Shown here piece after piece: positions 44,217 through 55,262 of a stretch of 64,000 bases of DNA. The stretch's first letter is position 1. Every line of letters starts with the position of its first letter. The position numbers and the translations under genes are program-made. Source of the DNA: Lampris incognitus (lineage: Eukaryota > Chordata > Actinopteri > Lampriformes > Lampridae); the NCBI RefSeq assembly GCF_029633865.1, contig NC_079213.1, forward strand, positions 103,659,434 through 103,723,433, read 5' to 3'. Under the pieces are notes generated by a model. The model was not told where the DNA came from, did no database searches, and worked only from the letters and a program-made list of their open reading frames with translations.

Positions 44217-45040
44217 CTATCTACTACTACTACTTTCGGCTGCTCCCATTAGGGGGCGCCACAGCGGATCATCCGTTTCCATCTCGTCCTGTCCTCTGCG
44301 TCTTCCTCTGTCACACCAGCCACCTGCATGTCCTCCCTCACCACATCCATAAACCTCCTCTTTGGCCTTCCTCTTCTCCTCTTCCCTGGCAGCTCCATAT
44401 TCAGCATCCTTCTCCCAGTATACCCAGCATCTCTCCTCCACACATGTCCAAACCATCTCCATCTTGCCTCTCTTGTTTTGTCTCCAAACCGTCCAACCTG
44501 AGCTGTCTCTCTAATACCCCTTTCACACAGGCCAAAAAAACCTGCTAACATCCATCTTTGGTCAATGCAACATGGACCACCACGGCGGATGTTCGTGGGT
44601 TTTGTGAAAGAGGTATAATATACTCGTTCCTAATCCTGTCCTTCTTCATCACTCCCAGTGAAAATCTTAGCATCTTCAGCTCTGCCACCTCCACCTCCAG
44701 CTCCTCCTCCTGTCTTTTCATCAGTGCCACTGTCTCCAAACCATATAACATAGCTGGTCTCACAACCATCTTGTAAACCTTCCCTTTAACTCTTGCTGGT
44801 ACCCTTCTGTCACAAATCACTCCTGACACTCTTCTCCACCCACTCCACCCTGCCTGCACTCTCTTCTCCACCTCTCTTCTGCACTCCCCGTTACTTTGGA
44901 CTGTTGACCGCAAGTATTTAAACTCACATGCCTTCGTCACCTCCACTCCTTGCATCCTGACCATCCCACTGTCCTCCCTCTCATTCACGCATAGCTATTC
45001 TGTCCTGCTCCTACTGACTTTCATTCCTCTTCTCTCCACG
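44217..45040 (-). pseudogene. RTE-like LINE, C-terminal reverse transcriptase region
   Basis: The longest RTE copy here. Minus-strand reading gives GWSGWRRVSGVICDRRVPARVK, YKMVVRPAMLYGLETVAL, ELKMLRFSLGVMKKDRIRNEYI, then after a small insertion VGRFGDKTREARWRWFGHVWRR and PGKRRRGRPKRRFMDVVRED. The order (PAMLYG, IRNE.I, R.RW.GHV, RP.GRPK) is that of RTE-clade LINEs. The 5' part with the YADD motif is missing. It is interrupted at 44517-44615 by a MITE. Confidence 0.85.
44517..44615. mobile_element. 99-bp MITE nested in the RTE copy
   Basis: Imperfect inverted ends CCCCTTTCACAC / GTGAAAGAGGT with TAATA on both sides (44512-44516 and 44616-44620). The sister RTE copy at 63579-64000 is uninterrupted at this point, which confirms the insertion. 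The superfamily is not assigned. Confidence 0.75.
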
Positions 45041-45252
45041 AACAATATTCCTTCACTACTACTGCTACTCCTAATATAGTAAATACTACCACTTCTGTTA
45101 GTTAATGTTATTACTATTGTGACTATTAATACTAGTATTAATACTGCTATTAGCATTACTGCTAACCCCAACTAAAACTAGCATTTTAACTGCTATCACT
45201 ACTACAGCTGCTGATGTTACTGCTACTGTGTGTGTGTGTGGGGGGGGGGGGG
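45041..45252. repeat. Degenerate (ACT)n tract with G-run
   Basis: ACTACTACTGCTACTCC-type sequence to about 45225, then TG repeats and a run of 12 or so G at 45240-45252. Confidence 0.75.
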
Positions 45253-45274
45253 TAGTAGGATAGGTTCTTCAAAG

Positions 45275-45418
45275 GAGTTGAATCAAGTGGACTTGGTATA
45301 TATACCAAGTGCAATACCAAGTGCAACTGGACTTGGTATATATACCAAGTCCAGTTGGACTTGATTCAACTCCTTTGGATAACCATGACCCGGATGAATG
45401 AGAACATTCACAGACAGG
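45275..45418. repeat. Palindromic repeat, second copy of the hAT-relic insertion sequence
   Basis: CAAAGGAGTTGAATCAAGT at the left is the complement of the right-hand ACTTGATTCAACTCCTTTGG, with ACTTGGTATATATACCAAGT palindromes in the centre. The right part matches 12420-12500. Confidence 0.7.
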
Positions 45419-46069
45419 ATAGGTTCTTGTGTTTTATTGGTTTCCTTTTTGTTTATTTCTGGTTCTTGCTGCTCTTCTGATTCTCCTCTCCCCTCAAACC
45501 AGTGTGATTGCCTTTTTTAACTTGTGATAAAACACTGCAGTATTGATATTGGAAACTTGTCTTTTACTTTCATCAGTAAACAAACCTGTGTACCCTTTAT
45601 TGGGTTAGTGCATGCCTAGTATTGTGAAATTGTGGGTATTTCTTTCCCTGGGTGGAAGTCTCAGGGTCGGGGTTGCGTAGTCGGGCTACATCGTTAAACA
45701 TCAGATCTGAGCTCCAGCCACGTGTGTCAGCCGCATACTTTTCTAAACCCTGATTGGTGATTTGAGTCCAAATATGTGCACATGATTACATGTGCACACA
45801 CGTGACTATGCCCATGGCGTCGCAATCTCACTCCAGCCAGGTAGCCAAACTTGGCAACCCTGCACAAACGTATGTAGGAGGCCGAGAGCGTTTGCTTGTA
45901 TGAATGAGTAGAAGGCCCCCTGCTCTATCTGCAGTACTGTCAGTCAGTTTGTAGTGATGTAGTATTCGTTCTGAACGTAAACCTTGCACAGCACGCCGGT
46001 GTGAAGCTAATCTCCAGCGCTAACAGATATGTCGGCAGCCCTTCCATTTGGGTTCATCTCCACTGGGAG
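45419..46069. other. No gene recognised
   Basis: Unique-looking sequence. No frame or RNA gene was recognised. Confidence 0.5.
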
Positions 46070-46895
46070 AAGCTGAAGAAGGTCCAGTGTGTGGGAAGAT
46101 GGCGGCGCGGACTCACGTTTGCCACGGCTTCACCCAGTACGACTACGCAGCGTCTTTGTCCACATCTACACCCGCGTCTAAGTTCGTGTTGTCGTGTGAA
46201 GTTTTTATTTTGATCTTCGATTTTTTTTTCCGTTAAATGGCTGGGAGAGCTGGCGTTCGGCTGAGAGAGCTTGGTCTGCTGCGCCCTGTGGGCCCAGGGA
46301 CCACAGCCATGCTCAGAGCTGCACCCGAGAGGAAACACCGAGGCAGTCCGGCGGCGGCCTAGCCTAGCGTCGACTGTGCAGTGTTTTTGTCTGCGTCTGC
46401 ATTTGTGTTGTTGTGAGGGGTGCGGGGGAGGTGTGTCGAGGGTGTCTGGCTGGGAGAGCTGTCATTGGATTGGCTGTGGGACCCTGGTGTGCTGCGCCCG
46501 ATGGGCCCAGGGACCACGGCCCTGCCTGGAGCTGTGCGCGAAGAGGAAGCACCGAGGGCGGTCTGACAGGATGCAGAAGCGGGGCAGGCTAAGCTAACTG
46601 CTAGCCCATGCAGACCGGCAGTTCCGGCAGGCATCCTGGCTGGCCTCCTGGCTGGCCTTCGTTCTCCTGCACAGTGAAAGTGAGTGAGTGGACTGTGTTG
46701 TTAACTGTTTTGGGGTTTTTTTCCCCCTTTGTTCGCTCTGTTTTTGTACGTTTTTAGTGGTGTCGTTTTTGTAAATTTTGGATATGTGTTCTTATCGTTT
46801 GTGTTGCACTGCTGTGGGCTGGGTGAAACAAAATTTTGTTTCTTTTGTGTACGCAAGTACATGATAGAAGTGACGATAACTTGTTCCTGATCCCT
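46070..46895 (+). repeat. CpG-rich interspersed repeat (family C), copy 3, longest
   Basis: Begins near GTGTGTGGGAAGATGGCGGC (YY1-type motif 46096-46106). It contains an internal tandem duplication of about 220 bp (46140-46345 and 46370-46565, each with GGGAGAGCTG and TGGGCCCAGGGACCAC) and GCTAAGCTAACTGCTAGCC. It ends in T-rich sequence with GAAACAAAATTTTGTTTC near 46825-46842. The short frames are not conserved among copies. Confidence 0.7.
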
Positions 46896-47324
46896 GATCC
46901 TCTGGGAGAGAATGCAGCAAAACAAAAGAGAAAATCTGCCTGTGAATTTAAGAAGAATTTGTCTCAGCATCCAGGGTGAATCACAGTCTGCCGGCGCTGC
47001 CAGTGTTTTGAAGTGGAATGAAACCTACAGGGGGCGCTGTACAGCAGTCTGGGTGCGTAAGATGTCATCGTTCGACTGATGAGACATGAGACACTGTATT
47101 GTCTCATGTGTGGAGACTTTAGAAGAGTCTGGAAAGTACGCGGGCACTGGACGTGGTTACCGAGTCAGAGTGGCTTTTCACTGGCCGCGTCTTCTTCATT
47201 TTAGACGGACTGATGAACGTGATGAAGATCACATGAGCCGTCACACTCGTCCTGCATCAGTGTTAAACGTTCAAAACCCTTTTGAGAGACGGATTCTTTC
47301 CACGGTACTTGTTGCCAACATACA

Positions 47325-47328
<4 letters not shown>
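46896..47328. other. No gene recognised
   Basis: Unique-looking sequence leading into CA repeats. Confidence 0.5.
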
Positions 47329-47363
<35 letters not shown>

Positions 47364-47551
47364 GGGCGACATTAAGATTCGGGACGGATAAGCTAGCAGC
47401 TAACTAGTGAGTCAGTAGGACGTAAGCGTCCGGTTGTACCGGAAGTTCTTATGCCAACAGACACACCCGGAGGTTCTGCAGCGCGACATGAACGCACCGA
47501 GCCCTTCATTACTGCTGCACACCAAGTACCGGCGGGAAACGCCCTTCCCCG

Positions 47552-47594
<43 letters not shown>

Positions 47595-47717
47595 CAGCCG
47601 AGCTCTGATCTGAAAGTATTAGAGGGAACGTTGATTGTCACTTCCTGTTTCCAACAGGACTCATTACTACCAGTTGTCACTCCGTAATAGCTGGACCGAG
47701 TGTGAACTTGACCAAAT

Positions 47718-47761
<44 letters not shown>
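47329..47761. repeat. Three (CA)n tracts in 430 bp
   Basis: CA tracts at about 47329-47359, 47556-47592 and 47721-47761, separated by unique sequence. Confidence 0.93.
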
Positions 47762-47763
<2 letters not shown>

Positions 47764-48051
47764 GCCGACTCAGCCTGCTGGAACAACATGAGGAAAAGTG
47801 GCTTCAGTCATATCCTGAACAGAACTTTTTCTGCTGTTTGTCTCCAGCTCACATTTGGGTGATGGCCATGGCCACTCCTGGAAATTGCCTCAAAACAAAA
47901 AAGAAGAAGGTATTTTAGCAACAGCACGATTAAGTTACCATCCAAACATGTGACGAGGTGTATACACTAGATGGCAGTCTTTCAGAAGAAAACTGTAGGC
48001 GGTTAAAGTACGCACGCAAATTTGAGACTGTAATGTGTACCATTAGACACA

Positions 48052-48096
48052 CAAACACACACACGTGTATATATATATATATACATACATACATAT

Positions 48097-48160
<64 letters not shown>
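48052..48160. repeat. (CA)n/(TA)n microsatellite
   Basis: CA and TATA units pass into about 60 bp of CA. Confidence 0.95.
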
Positions 48161-48774
48161 TATCCCATTATCAGAAGCACGTTCTCAGCCCAAGGTACGG
48201 CTGGGAAATCTTCAACAAGATGCAGTATAATAACGTCAAGATTTGTTCCCGATACCTGCCCAATGAAAATGTACCATCGTATTGCCATGTGTTGTATTAC
48301 CTGTAATGTGTACAACTGGACCTGCGACAAATAGCAGAGGATAGATGAAAATTCTCATATAAACATGCATTACTTTCACCCGCTTCCAACCGCGGCCTTC
48401 TGAACCCACTAGAAGGTGTAGCAAACCCCTTCTAACCCATATCTATGAGGCTGATCATCACTGATGACGCCCAGTGACCTCATTCAGAGTGGGTGTTACT
48501 TTGACGAGGCTAGTCTATAGTTATCTGAAGGCTGTCTGCCATTTTTGAAATCAATGTACTCTGCCTGCAAGTGAATTTCAGTTCATTGTGCATGTTTTTT
48601 TTTCTTTTTTTCCCCAGTCATTCCACAAACCCTATCATCATAACATGAGTCTTGGCTGTAAATATGGAATTGGGAAAAACATGAGCACATGTTCACTAGG
48701 GATGTTGGGAAGCTTGATTTTTGTAATCCACGTCATATTATATTACATCATATATCTAAAAACATGGCGCACGG
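48161..48774. other. No gene recognised
   Basis: Unique-looking sequence. Confidence 0.5.
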
Positions 48775-49115
48775 TGGCGCACGGTGGCGCATTGGTCGCC
48801 TCGCAGCAAGAAGGTCCTGGGTTCGAACCCTGGGGTTGTCCATCCTCGGGGGTCGTCCCTGGTCGTCCTTTGTGTGGAGTTTGCATGTTCTCCCCGTGGG
48901 TTTCCTCCGGGTGCTCTGGTTTCCTCCCACAGTCCAAAGACATGTAGGTCAGGTGAATCAGTTGTACTAAATTGTCCCTAGATGTGACTGTGTGTGTGGG
49001 CCCTGTGATGGACTGGCGACCTGTCTCCCCGCCTGCCACCCAATGACTGCTGGGATAGGCTCCAGTAGCCCCGCGACCCCAGTTGGGATAAGCGGTTTGG
49101 ATAATGGATGGATGG
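48775..49115 (+). mobile_element. V-SINE/DANA-like SINE (family A)
   Basis: Full-length apart from a disturbed head, where GGCGCACGGT is duplicated (48769-48790). It ends GATAAGCGGTTTGGATAATGG with a GGAT tail. Confidence 0.87.
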
Positions 49116-50808
49116 ACAGATCTGGAAACATGCATGTACATGTACGTCATTTTTCTGTAAACATTTCAACAGTTTTCTAAGAGTTTGAAAGGATTTTGAC
49201 AACATTTGATACAGACTCCTTTATTTTTCACATTTTATATGTTTGCTCTTAAACAGAGCTGCTGGTTCATCTTCTGTTCATCTGGCTGTGCAAAACTGCT
49301 TCAGTCGTCCTTTTGGGCTTGCATGAAACTGGTGCACCGTGTGAGAGGCAAAACTTGTTAAGTTAAATCCATGTGACAATTTTTGGATAGGGTGGCAAGT
49401 ATATTGCCAATTCAAAAATAGGTAAATTCTACATAACAACGTCTGTAGGCCCAATACGGACTTGGTGTAATAATTATATGTTAATTGAAACTATAAAGAT
49501 TCAAACCAGTGGTTTTCAAACTTTTTTTTAGGGGACCAAAATTTTCAGGGTAAGTTTTCTTGTGACCCCAACTGGTTTTACTAATTATTGTGTTAGCTAA
49601 TAAGACCAAATGTATCATACTTTCTTAATGTTAAACTACTATCCTTCAGAGTTTCATTTATCATGTCTGGTTTTCAGTGGACTTGAGAAGGCTTTGGTGG
49701 TTACCCTCTCCCCACCATATGCAGCAAACCATGGGCTTTAGCCAGAGATCTCGGTTACCAAATACGGACCCAGAACCACAGAATTGTAGCCCTTTGAATT
49801 ATCTCCATCGCTTTTATTCACCCTATAATGGTCCGTGGCTTCACCTTCCAGTAAATCTCTGGTCCTGATGTGGCTACGAAGCGTGACTTGATATCAAACA
49901 GCTCTTCTTACATCCGTCTGCATCGTGTTATGCAGTGTGGGAAGGTCATATCATCCTATGTTAGAAGGTATTTTAGCAATAGCACGATTAATCCACCAGT
50001 TAACACAATCTGACAATACCGCTACTTAACATAGTGCTTTTATTTAAATAATATCAGTACTTTCAATGTAATGTTGAATGATATATCATATTGTATCATG
50101 GAAAAGACAGGCGATTTATGAAACAGCCACTGAGCCAGAGTTAAACTGTTTTCTAGAGCTACTGTCTTTTGCACTGAAAAGTGGTCATCACAATCAAATT
50201 ATCCAGTTAACATTTTAATGTGCTAATATTGAAAGAAAAATTGTTGTAAGACTGGAATATTATATCATCGTGGAACAGTATGCTGAATACAGTCTCAATT
50301 ATGTTAAAGGCAATCCAATTTAAAAACATTTAAGAGTAGATTCTCGTAAGTGTTCAGTTGTTCACATTATATCCAACTGAGTCTCACTGCCTTTAGGGAG
50401 CTATATTTCCATTGGATATACTTTTTATCCTTTTTGGTCCATTGTAAAAAAACTTTTTTTAAAAAAACATTTGAGCCTCAGGACACAGTGAATTTGCATA
50501 ACAACCTCCTTAGTGTGGCATGGTAAATTTGATTCTAACATCATAACTAATCAAAAGGAAGTCTTTTTTCCCCTTCTGTGTTCTGATAAGCACTTCTGCA
50601 TAGTGCTGTACTAGTTGGTTCCTGTGTTGGCTGCTGGAGTCATCACTACAAAAACATTACCTTTTAGGCCTTATAAAAAAGATTTTCCAGGCTCCCCCAG
50701 TTTTCAGACGAACCACAGTTCTAATTATGCTTAGCCACAGTAATCAGAGGATAGTTTCCGTTGGCTTAAAAGACGCTCTCGTGTTGGCTAATGTTTAGGT
50801 GGTCTGGT
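49116..50808. other. No gene recognised; truncated hAT-MITE end at about 49507
   Basis: CAGTGGTTTTCAAACTTTTTTT at 49507 matches the usual left end of hAT MITEs, but no right end was found. The remainder is AT-rich and includes the downstream flank of lrrc15. Confidence 0.45.
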
Positions 50809-52527
50809 CTAGAGCACAGAGTTGTTCTTGTTTCTGCGGCCGAGATTTCGGCTACCTCTCTTATTCCTCCTCCAGCACACACAGCAGCCAATGATGCTGC
50901 AGATGATGAGGGTACATACCACAGCAATGACGATGATGAGGATCAGGGTGCCCTTTGACTCCGCCCCTTCAACCACCGGTCCACCACTGGTGTCCTCGCC
51001 CTGCCCTGATGTGGGTGTGGCCTCAACAGCAGGGGAGGCGGTGCTCCTCTTGGTCGGTGAAGGCGTGTTTGGTTTTCTCCTTTTCTCTGTCGTGGTGGGT
51101 GTAGGCTCTTTCGTCGAGCTTAGAGGCATCAGATCCTCATCCGTCAGCAGGGCGATTACCTCACCGCTCAGGTTGGAGGGCGTATTGCACACGACCAGGC
51201 TGTGGTTTACTTTGGAAGGGTACTGTATCATCCAGTCCCTCAGTGGCAGGATGTCTTGGTCACACCTCCAAGGGTTCTGCTGCAGGAGTACCTCCTTCAC
51301 CATGGTGAGTTCCTCCAGGATGTTCTGAGGCAGGTTGGGAAGAGAGTTGTTTCGCAGGTCCATCTGGCCCAGGTGGTTCAGACCCTGGAGGAAGCCTGAT
51401 GGGAGGGTGCTAATGAAATTGTGCTCCAAGGAAATGTTGACCAGGTTGGGGAGATATTTGAAAGTGCCAGCCTCCAGGGTTGTTAAAAAGTTTGTGTGGA
51501 GGGATACCTCGCCGACTTGTTCCAACCCTCTGAAGGCCTCCGAAGATACGTAGCTAATCTGGTTGCGGCTGAGTACAAGCAGATGCAGCTGGGTCAGGTT
51601 CCAGAAAGTGTTGTCTTCAAGACGGCTCAGCTTGTTATCGTAAAGCCACAACTGGTTCAGGGCCATGGGCCCAAACACTCCTGGCAACAGACTTTCCAGC
51701 TGGTTTTCATACAGGGAGATTTGGGCCAGCTTGGGAAGGTGAAGGAAGATCCCTTCCGGAAGAACTTTGAGTTGGTTATGAGAAAGGAAAAGCTTCTGAA
51801 GGTTTTGGGTTTTGGAGAACAGTTTTGGGTGGAGGTGAGTTATCAGATTGTCATGGAGGGACAGCTCGTCCAGGTCTACGAGGTCATCCAATGTGCCAGC
51901 AGGGATTTCCCCTATGGAGTTTTTGTTAAGGCGCAAGGTCTTCAGCTTGGTAAGACCCTTGAAGGTATCCCTGGAAAGCTGGCTGATATTGTTCCCGGCC
52001 AAGGTGAGGTACTGGAGATCAGTCAGGGGATGAAAAGTCTCCACGGGTATGGAAGTGAAAAGATTCTTGCCCAGGTCAAGGGTTTTGAGGGCAGACAGGG
52101 AGGAAAACCAGCGTGGGCGGAGCACCAGGAGCTGGTTGCTGTTCAGAGTCAGAGACTCCAGTTTTAGAAGGTTCTGGAACAAATCCTCGGGAACATCTTG
52201 CAGCTCATTGCTGGTAAATCCCAAGGCGCCTAAGTTAATGGTGGAATCAAAAGTGCCAGGGCGCACCTCTCTCAACACAGTGTTTCTGACCACAAACATG
52301 TTAAGGGCATTAGCAAAGTCAGTCATGTCCTCAGGTTTCAAAGAATAGATATTGGCATTGGCGATGTAAAAAGTAGTGGTGGAGGAGGGAACAGCAGTGG
52401 GGAAGTCTGAGATGCTGTTGCAGAGAATTTTGTTTTCACGGCACAGACATCTATCTGGACATGCCCACAGGACAGTGATGAGGGAACAGAGGAGGAGGAA
52501 CAAGTGAAGCATGATTGACAGGTCCAT
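50809..52527 (-). CDS. lrrc15: Leucine-rich repeat-containing protein 15
   Basis: 572 aa, minus strand, single-pass type I membrane protein; in mammals LRRC15 is a cell-surface LRR protein linked to adhesion and matrix. Signal peptide about 1-22. LRR N-cap C23, C27, C29, C36 (CPDRCLCR). About fifteen LRRs (50-415). LRR C-cap 418-465 with NPWRCDQDILPLRDWM (C422, C447). A Ser/Thr/Pro stalk spans 468-525, a membrane segment about 527-552 (LILIIVIAVVCTLIICSIIG), and a basic tail of about 20 residues ends NNSVL. The C-cap NPWRCDxDILPLRxW, and the WLYDN / LVLSRNQIS / LHTN spacing, match human LRRC15 as I know it; the length (572 against about 581) agrees too. The ATG at 52527 precedes the signal peptide and follows a splice acceptor by 7 nt. 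It lies 12 kb from the related mucin-LRR gene, same orientation. Several Asn-X-Ser/Thr sites are present. No frame damage. Confidence 0.92.
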   Translation of the reverse strand: MDLSIMLHLFLLLCSLITVLWACPDRCLCRENKILCNSISDFPTAVPSSTTTFYIANANIYSLKPEDMTDFANALNMFVVRNTVLREVRPGTFDSTINLGALGFTSNELQDVPEDLFQNLLKLESLTLNSNQLLVLRPRWFSSLSALKTLDLGKNLFTSIPVETFHPLTDLQYLTLAGNNISQLSRDTFKGLTKLKTLRLNKNSIGEIPAGTLDDLVDLDELSLHDNLITHLHPKLFSKTQNLQKLFLSHNQLKVLPEGIFLHLPKLAQISLYENQLESLLPGVFGPMALNQLWLYDNKLSRLEDNTFWNLTQLHLLVLSRNQISYVSSEAFRGLEQVGEVSLHTNFLTTLEAGTFKYLPNLVNISLEHNFISTLPSGFLQGLNHLGQMDLRNNSLPNLPQNILEELTMVKEVLLQQNPWRCDQDILPLRDWMIQYPSKVNHSLVVCNTPSNLSGEVIALLTDEDLMPLSSTKEPTPTTTEKRRKPNTPSPTKRSTASPAVEATPTSGQGEDTSGGPVVEGAESKGTLILIIVIAVVCTLIICSIIGCCVCWRRNKRGSRNLGRRNKNNSVL

Positions 52528-52560
52528 TATTACCCTGCAGAAGGACAGAGAGTTTTGTTA
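52528..52560 (-). other. Splice acceptor just upstream of the lrrc15 start codon
   Basis: On the minus strand CTCTCTGTCCTTCTGCAG ends at 52535, and GGTAATA (52534-52528) then leads into the ATG. A non-coding first exon must lie upstream. The same layout occurs in the mucin-LRR gene. Confidence 0.78.
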
Positions 52561-53486
52561 GCTTTTCAGCCAGGTAGTCATCATAATCATAATCATAAAC
52601 TTTACCTTTACAGCACTTTTTAAAAGGAAGATAAGCTGGAAAAGCACTTCAGCAATTGCATAAAAGCAAACAGTGGTATTAAAAAAATCTGAAGAAAATG
52701 TAAAAGGCAGCACAAGAGTAACATAAGAAGGAATAGATGGTAAAAAAGTATATGATAAACTATTTTCTCAAAAAAGATGAACAGTATTGTTGATATAATA
52801 ATAATGATAAATTAAACTTATATAGCACTATGAACAATAGTGGCTGTAAGAATGAATATTGAGCAATGAAAACACTTAACAGCTGCCCATTAAGAATGAC
52901 TGCCGCTGTTCAAACACAGAAAACTAAAAGGAAAAGATCTGCTTCTATAGCTTAATGACCCAGAAGTCATTTTGCTTTCCAGATTCTCTTGCTAGGGTAT
53001 TTGCGTGAAGAACACTAGCCCGCTGTACTCGTGACAATAATTTGGAGAAAAATTAAGCATGATGTGATGCGTTGTCTGCACCACAAATTTGATGCATTGA
53101 AGTTTTCTGTTTCCAGGGTGGAAAAGGAAGAGAAGCTGGTCTGTGGTTCCTGTTTCAGTCCTCTGCCGGAATGGAAAGATAACTGATAATAGGATAATTA
53201 AATTTCTAGATAATCTTGATGTGAAGAAGCTTATTCATTGTTTGTGAATGGAAAAAAAAGGTTTTGCACACTGCATCTCACTTAGTTAGCTGGGGGTTAA
53301 CCTTGCCCTTCTACACTGGCCACAAAGTTGGTCGTAGTATCACCACGCCGACCTTACGAGCCATCTGTTTATCATTTATGCTTAGCAGTGATGAAAGACA
53401 GTGAAGATCCAAAAAGCTTTTGTTAGCACTTTACATTAAGGCATACATTATGAAGGATTTACAAGTGGTTGCTATTGGCTTTATTA
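52561..53486. other. LINE-tail-like scraps; no gene
   Basis: TTTACAGCACTTTTTAAAAGG near 52605 and TTATATAGCACTATG near 52818 resemble LINE 3' tails. The region should include the lrrc15 5' intron. Confidence 0.45.
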
Positions 53487-53499
53487 ATGGTTAATAACT

Positions 53500-53705
53500 G
53501 CTACTACTACTACTTTCGGCTGCTCCCGTTAGGGGGCGCCACAGCGGATCATCCGTTTCCATCTCTCCCTGTCCTCTGCATCTTCCTCAGCCACCCGCAT
53601 GTCCTTCCTCACCACATCCATAAACCTCCTCTTTGACTTCCTCTTCTCCTCCTCCCTGGCAGCTCTATAGTCCATATTAATGAATATTAATGAAAGCTCC
53701 ATATT
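53500..53705 (-). mobile_element. RTE-like LINE 3' end, 5'-truncated
   Basis: (CTA)n tail, then TTTCGGCTGCTCCCGTTAGG and the RP.GRPK region complement. A perfect 13-bp duplication, ATGGTTAATAACT, flanks it at 53487-53499 and 53706-53718. Confidence 0.88.
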
Positions 53706-53881
53706 ATGGTTAATAACTAATTCATTAATATATTACAAATCAGTGATAAGATGTTATAACACATTAACAAAATACTTTTTTTTTTACTACTTTTATTCCT
53801 TGTGGGCCAATTCTTTCTCTACATCCTGTAGCTATGGGAGCAGTGGGCAGCCGCCGTGCCGCGCCTGGGGTCTAAAAGCAT

Positions 53882-53953
53882 GGGCTCGTCCGGGATTTGA
53901 ACCCGGGACCTCTCGCACCCAAAGCGAGAATCATACCCCTAGACCAACGAGCC
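53882..53953 (-). tRNA. tRNA-Pro (anticodon TGG)
   Basis: 72 nt on the minus strand, starting GGCTCGTTGGTCTAGGGG (A box within) and ending ATCCCGGACGAGCCC. The acceptor stem GGCTCGT / ACGAGCC pairs perfectly. The anticodon loop has CTTTGGGTG, giving TGG. The B box is GGTTCAAATCC and the T stem pairs fully. No intron. A Pol III terminator (TTTT at 53877-53874) lies 4 nt past the end. All invariant positions checked are present, so it looks functional, not SINE-derived. Confidence 0.97.
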
Positions 53954-54369
53954 ACGTGGGTTGCCAGGTTGGGAACCGACGTGTAGTTGCAGTAGATATT
54001 CTCTCAGAAACCACTTAACTGCTACTTAACCTTAACCACGACCTAACCATAAACACTAAACTCAACCGCCGTCACTGCAGTTGCTGTTGCAACTGAACAA
54101 AAGTGGGCCTTTTGCATATGTATCACGTGACATTTGTAAGTCGTGTCATTTGTGCGTCACGTGCTAAGAATGGATCGGCAGTCCTCGCCGGTCCCTTGAT
54201 TTCTGAAAGAATGTCTATGGAGACTCTTGACTGATAAAAAGTGAGTTCCCAACTGGCAACCAAAGTGTATTTATCGGTGTGTTATAACATCTTGTTATGA
54301 CTGTGTGGGGGGGGGGGAGGAGCTTGGCCTGAGTGGCTAAAATGTAGGAGGCAAACTCAAAACTGTTTC

Positions 54370-54602
54370 CGTCCATCCATCCATCCATTATCCGAATCGC
54401 TCATCCTGCTCTCAGGGTGGCGGGGATGCTGGAGCCTATCCCGGCAGTCACTGGACGGCAGGCGGGGAGACACCCTGGACAGGCCGCCAGGCCATCACAC
54501 ACACATACATTCATACCTAGGGGCAAGTCAGTACGGCCGATTCACCTGATCTACATGTCTTTGGACTGTGGGAGGAAACCGGAGCCCCCGGAGGAAACCT
54601 GA
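54370..54602 (-). mobile_element. Family A SINE, head-truncated
   Basis: CCATCCATCCATTATCCGAATCGC to GGAGCCCCCGGAGGAAACC. The tRNA-like head is absent, as in typical 5' truncation during retrotransposition. Confidence 0.85.
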
Positions 54603-55165
54603 CTCTTTCCGTTAGATAAAGATGATTTACTTACAGGGCGTAGCTGCATGTGAAACAACAGAATATGGACAAAGCAAAAGCAAAAGTTGAACAGTTAACT
54701 CAACTTAACTGAGCACAACTCAACTCCCAATAATTGAGCTTAAATTAACATCAAATGGGCAGAACTCAACTCATTACAGTTGAACTGAAATTAACATGAC
54801 ATGCACACATCTACACCCTGACGTCGTGCCCCACTAACGACTCCAAAGCTGCTGCTTAAATACTGCTGGAGTTGATCAGCAGCGCCTGGCTTTAGGCCGC
54901 ACCACTGTGGCAGGGACAGCCAGCACCTCGTAATGGTTAAGACTGGTGGGACAAATGGTGCGTTCTCACCCACTTTGTCACAGTGTGCATCGACCAGCTA
55001 TGAACCCTACATGACGTGTGGCTTAATGTAAGGTGGTAGCAAGTTTGCTTGTTTTTAATTGAATCCCAAAACTGCTACGTATGATCTCAGTGACAATGGA
55101 CATACGTAGGGTGTGAACCCAGAAAAGAATTTATTTCTGGTGAATTGTTGCATCGCAGCTCAAAA

Positions 55166-55169
<4 letters not shown>
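54603..55169. other. No gene recognised
   Basis: CAACTCAACT-rich words at 54690-54790, otherwise unique-looking. Confidence 0.5.

Positions 55170-55256
<87 letters not shown>
55170..55256. repeat. (TG)n microsatellite, about 87 bp
   Basis: Pure TG repeats directly preceding the purine-rich tract. Confidence 0.97.

Positions 55257-55262
<6 letters not shown>

Noticed and set aside
51496-52167. 223-aa plus-strand frame opposite lrrc15
   Set aside because: Antisense to a clear LRR coding sequence; no recognisable domain.
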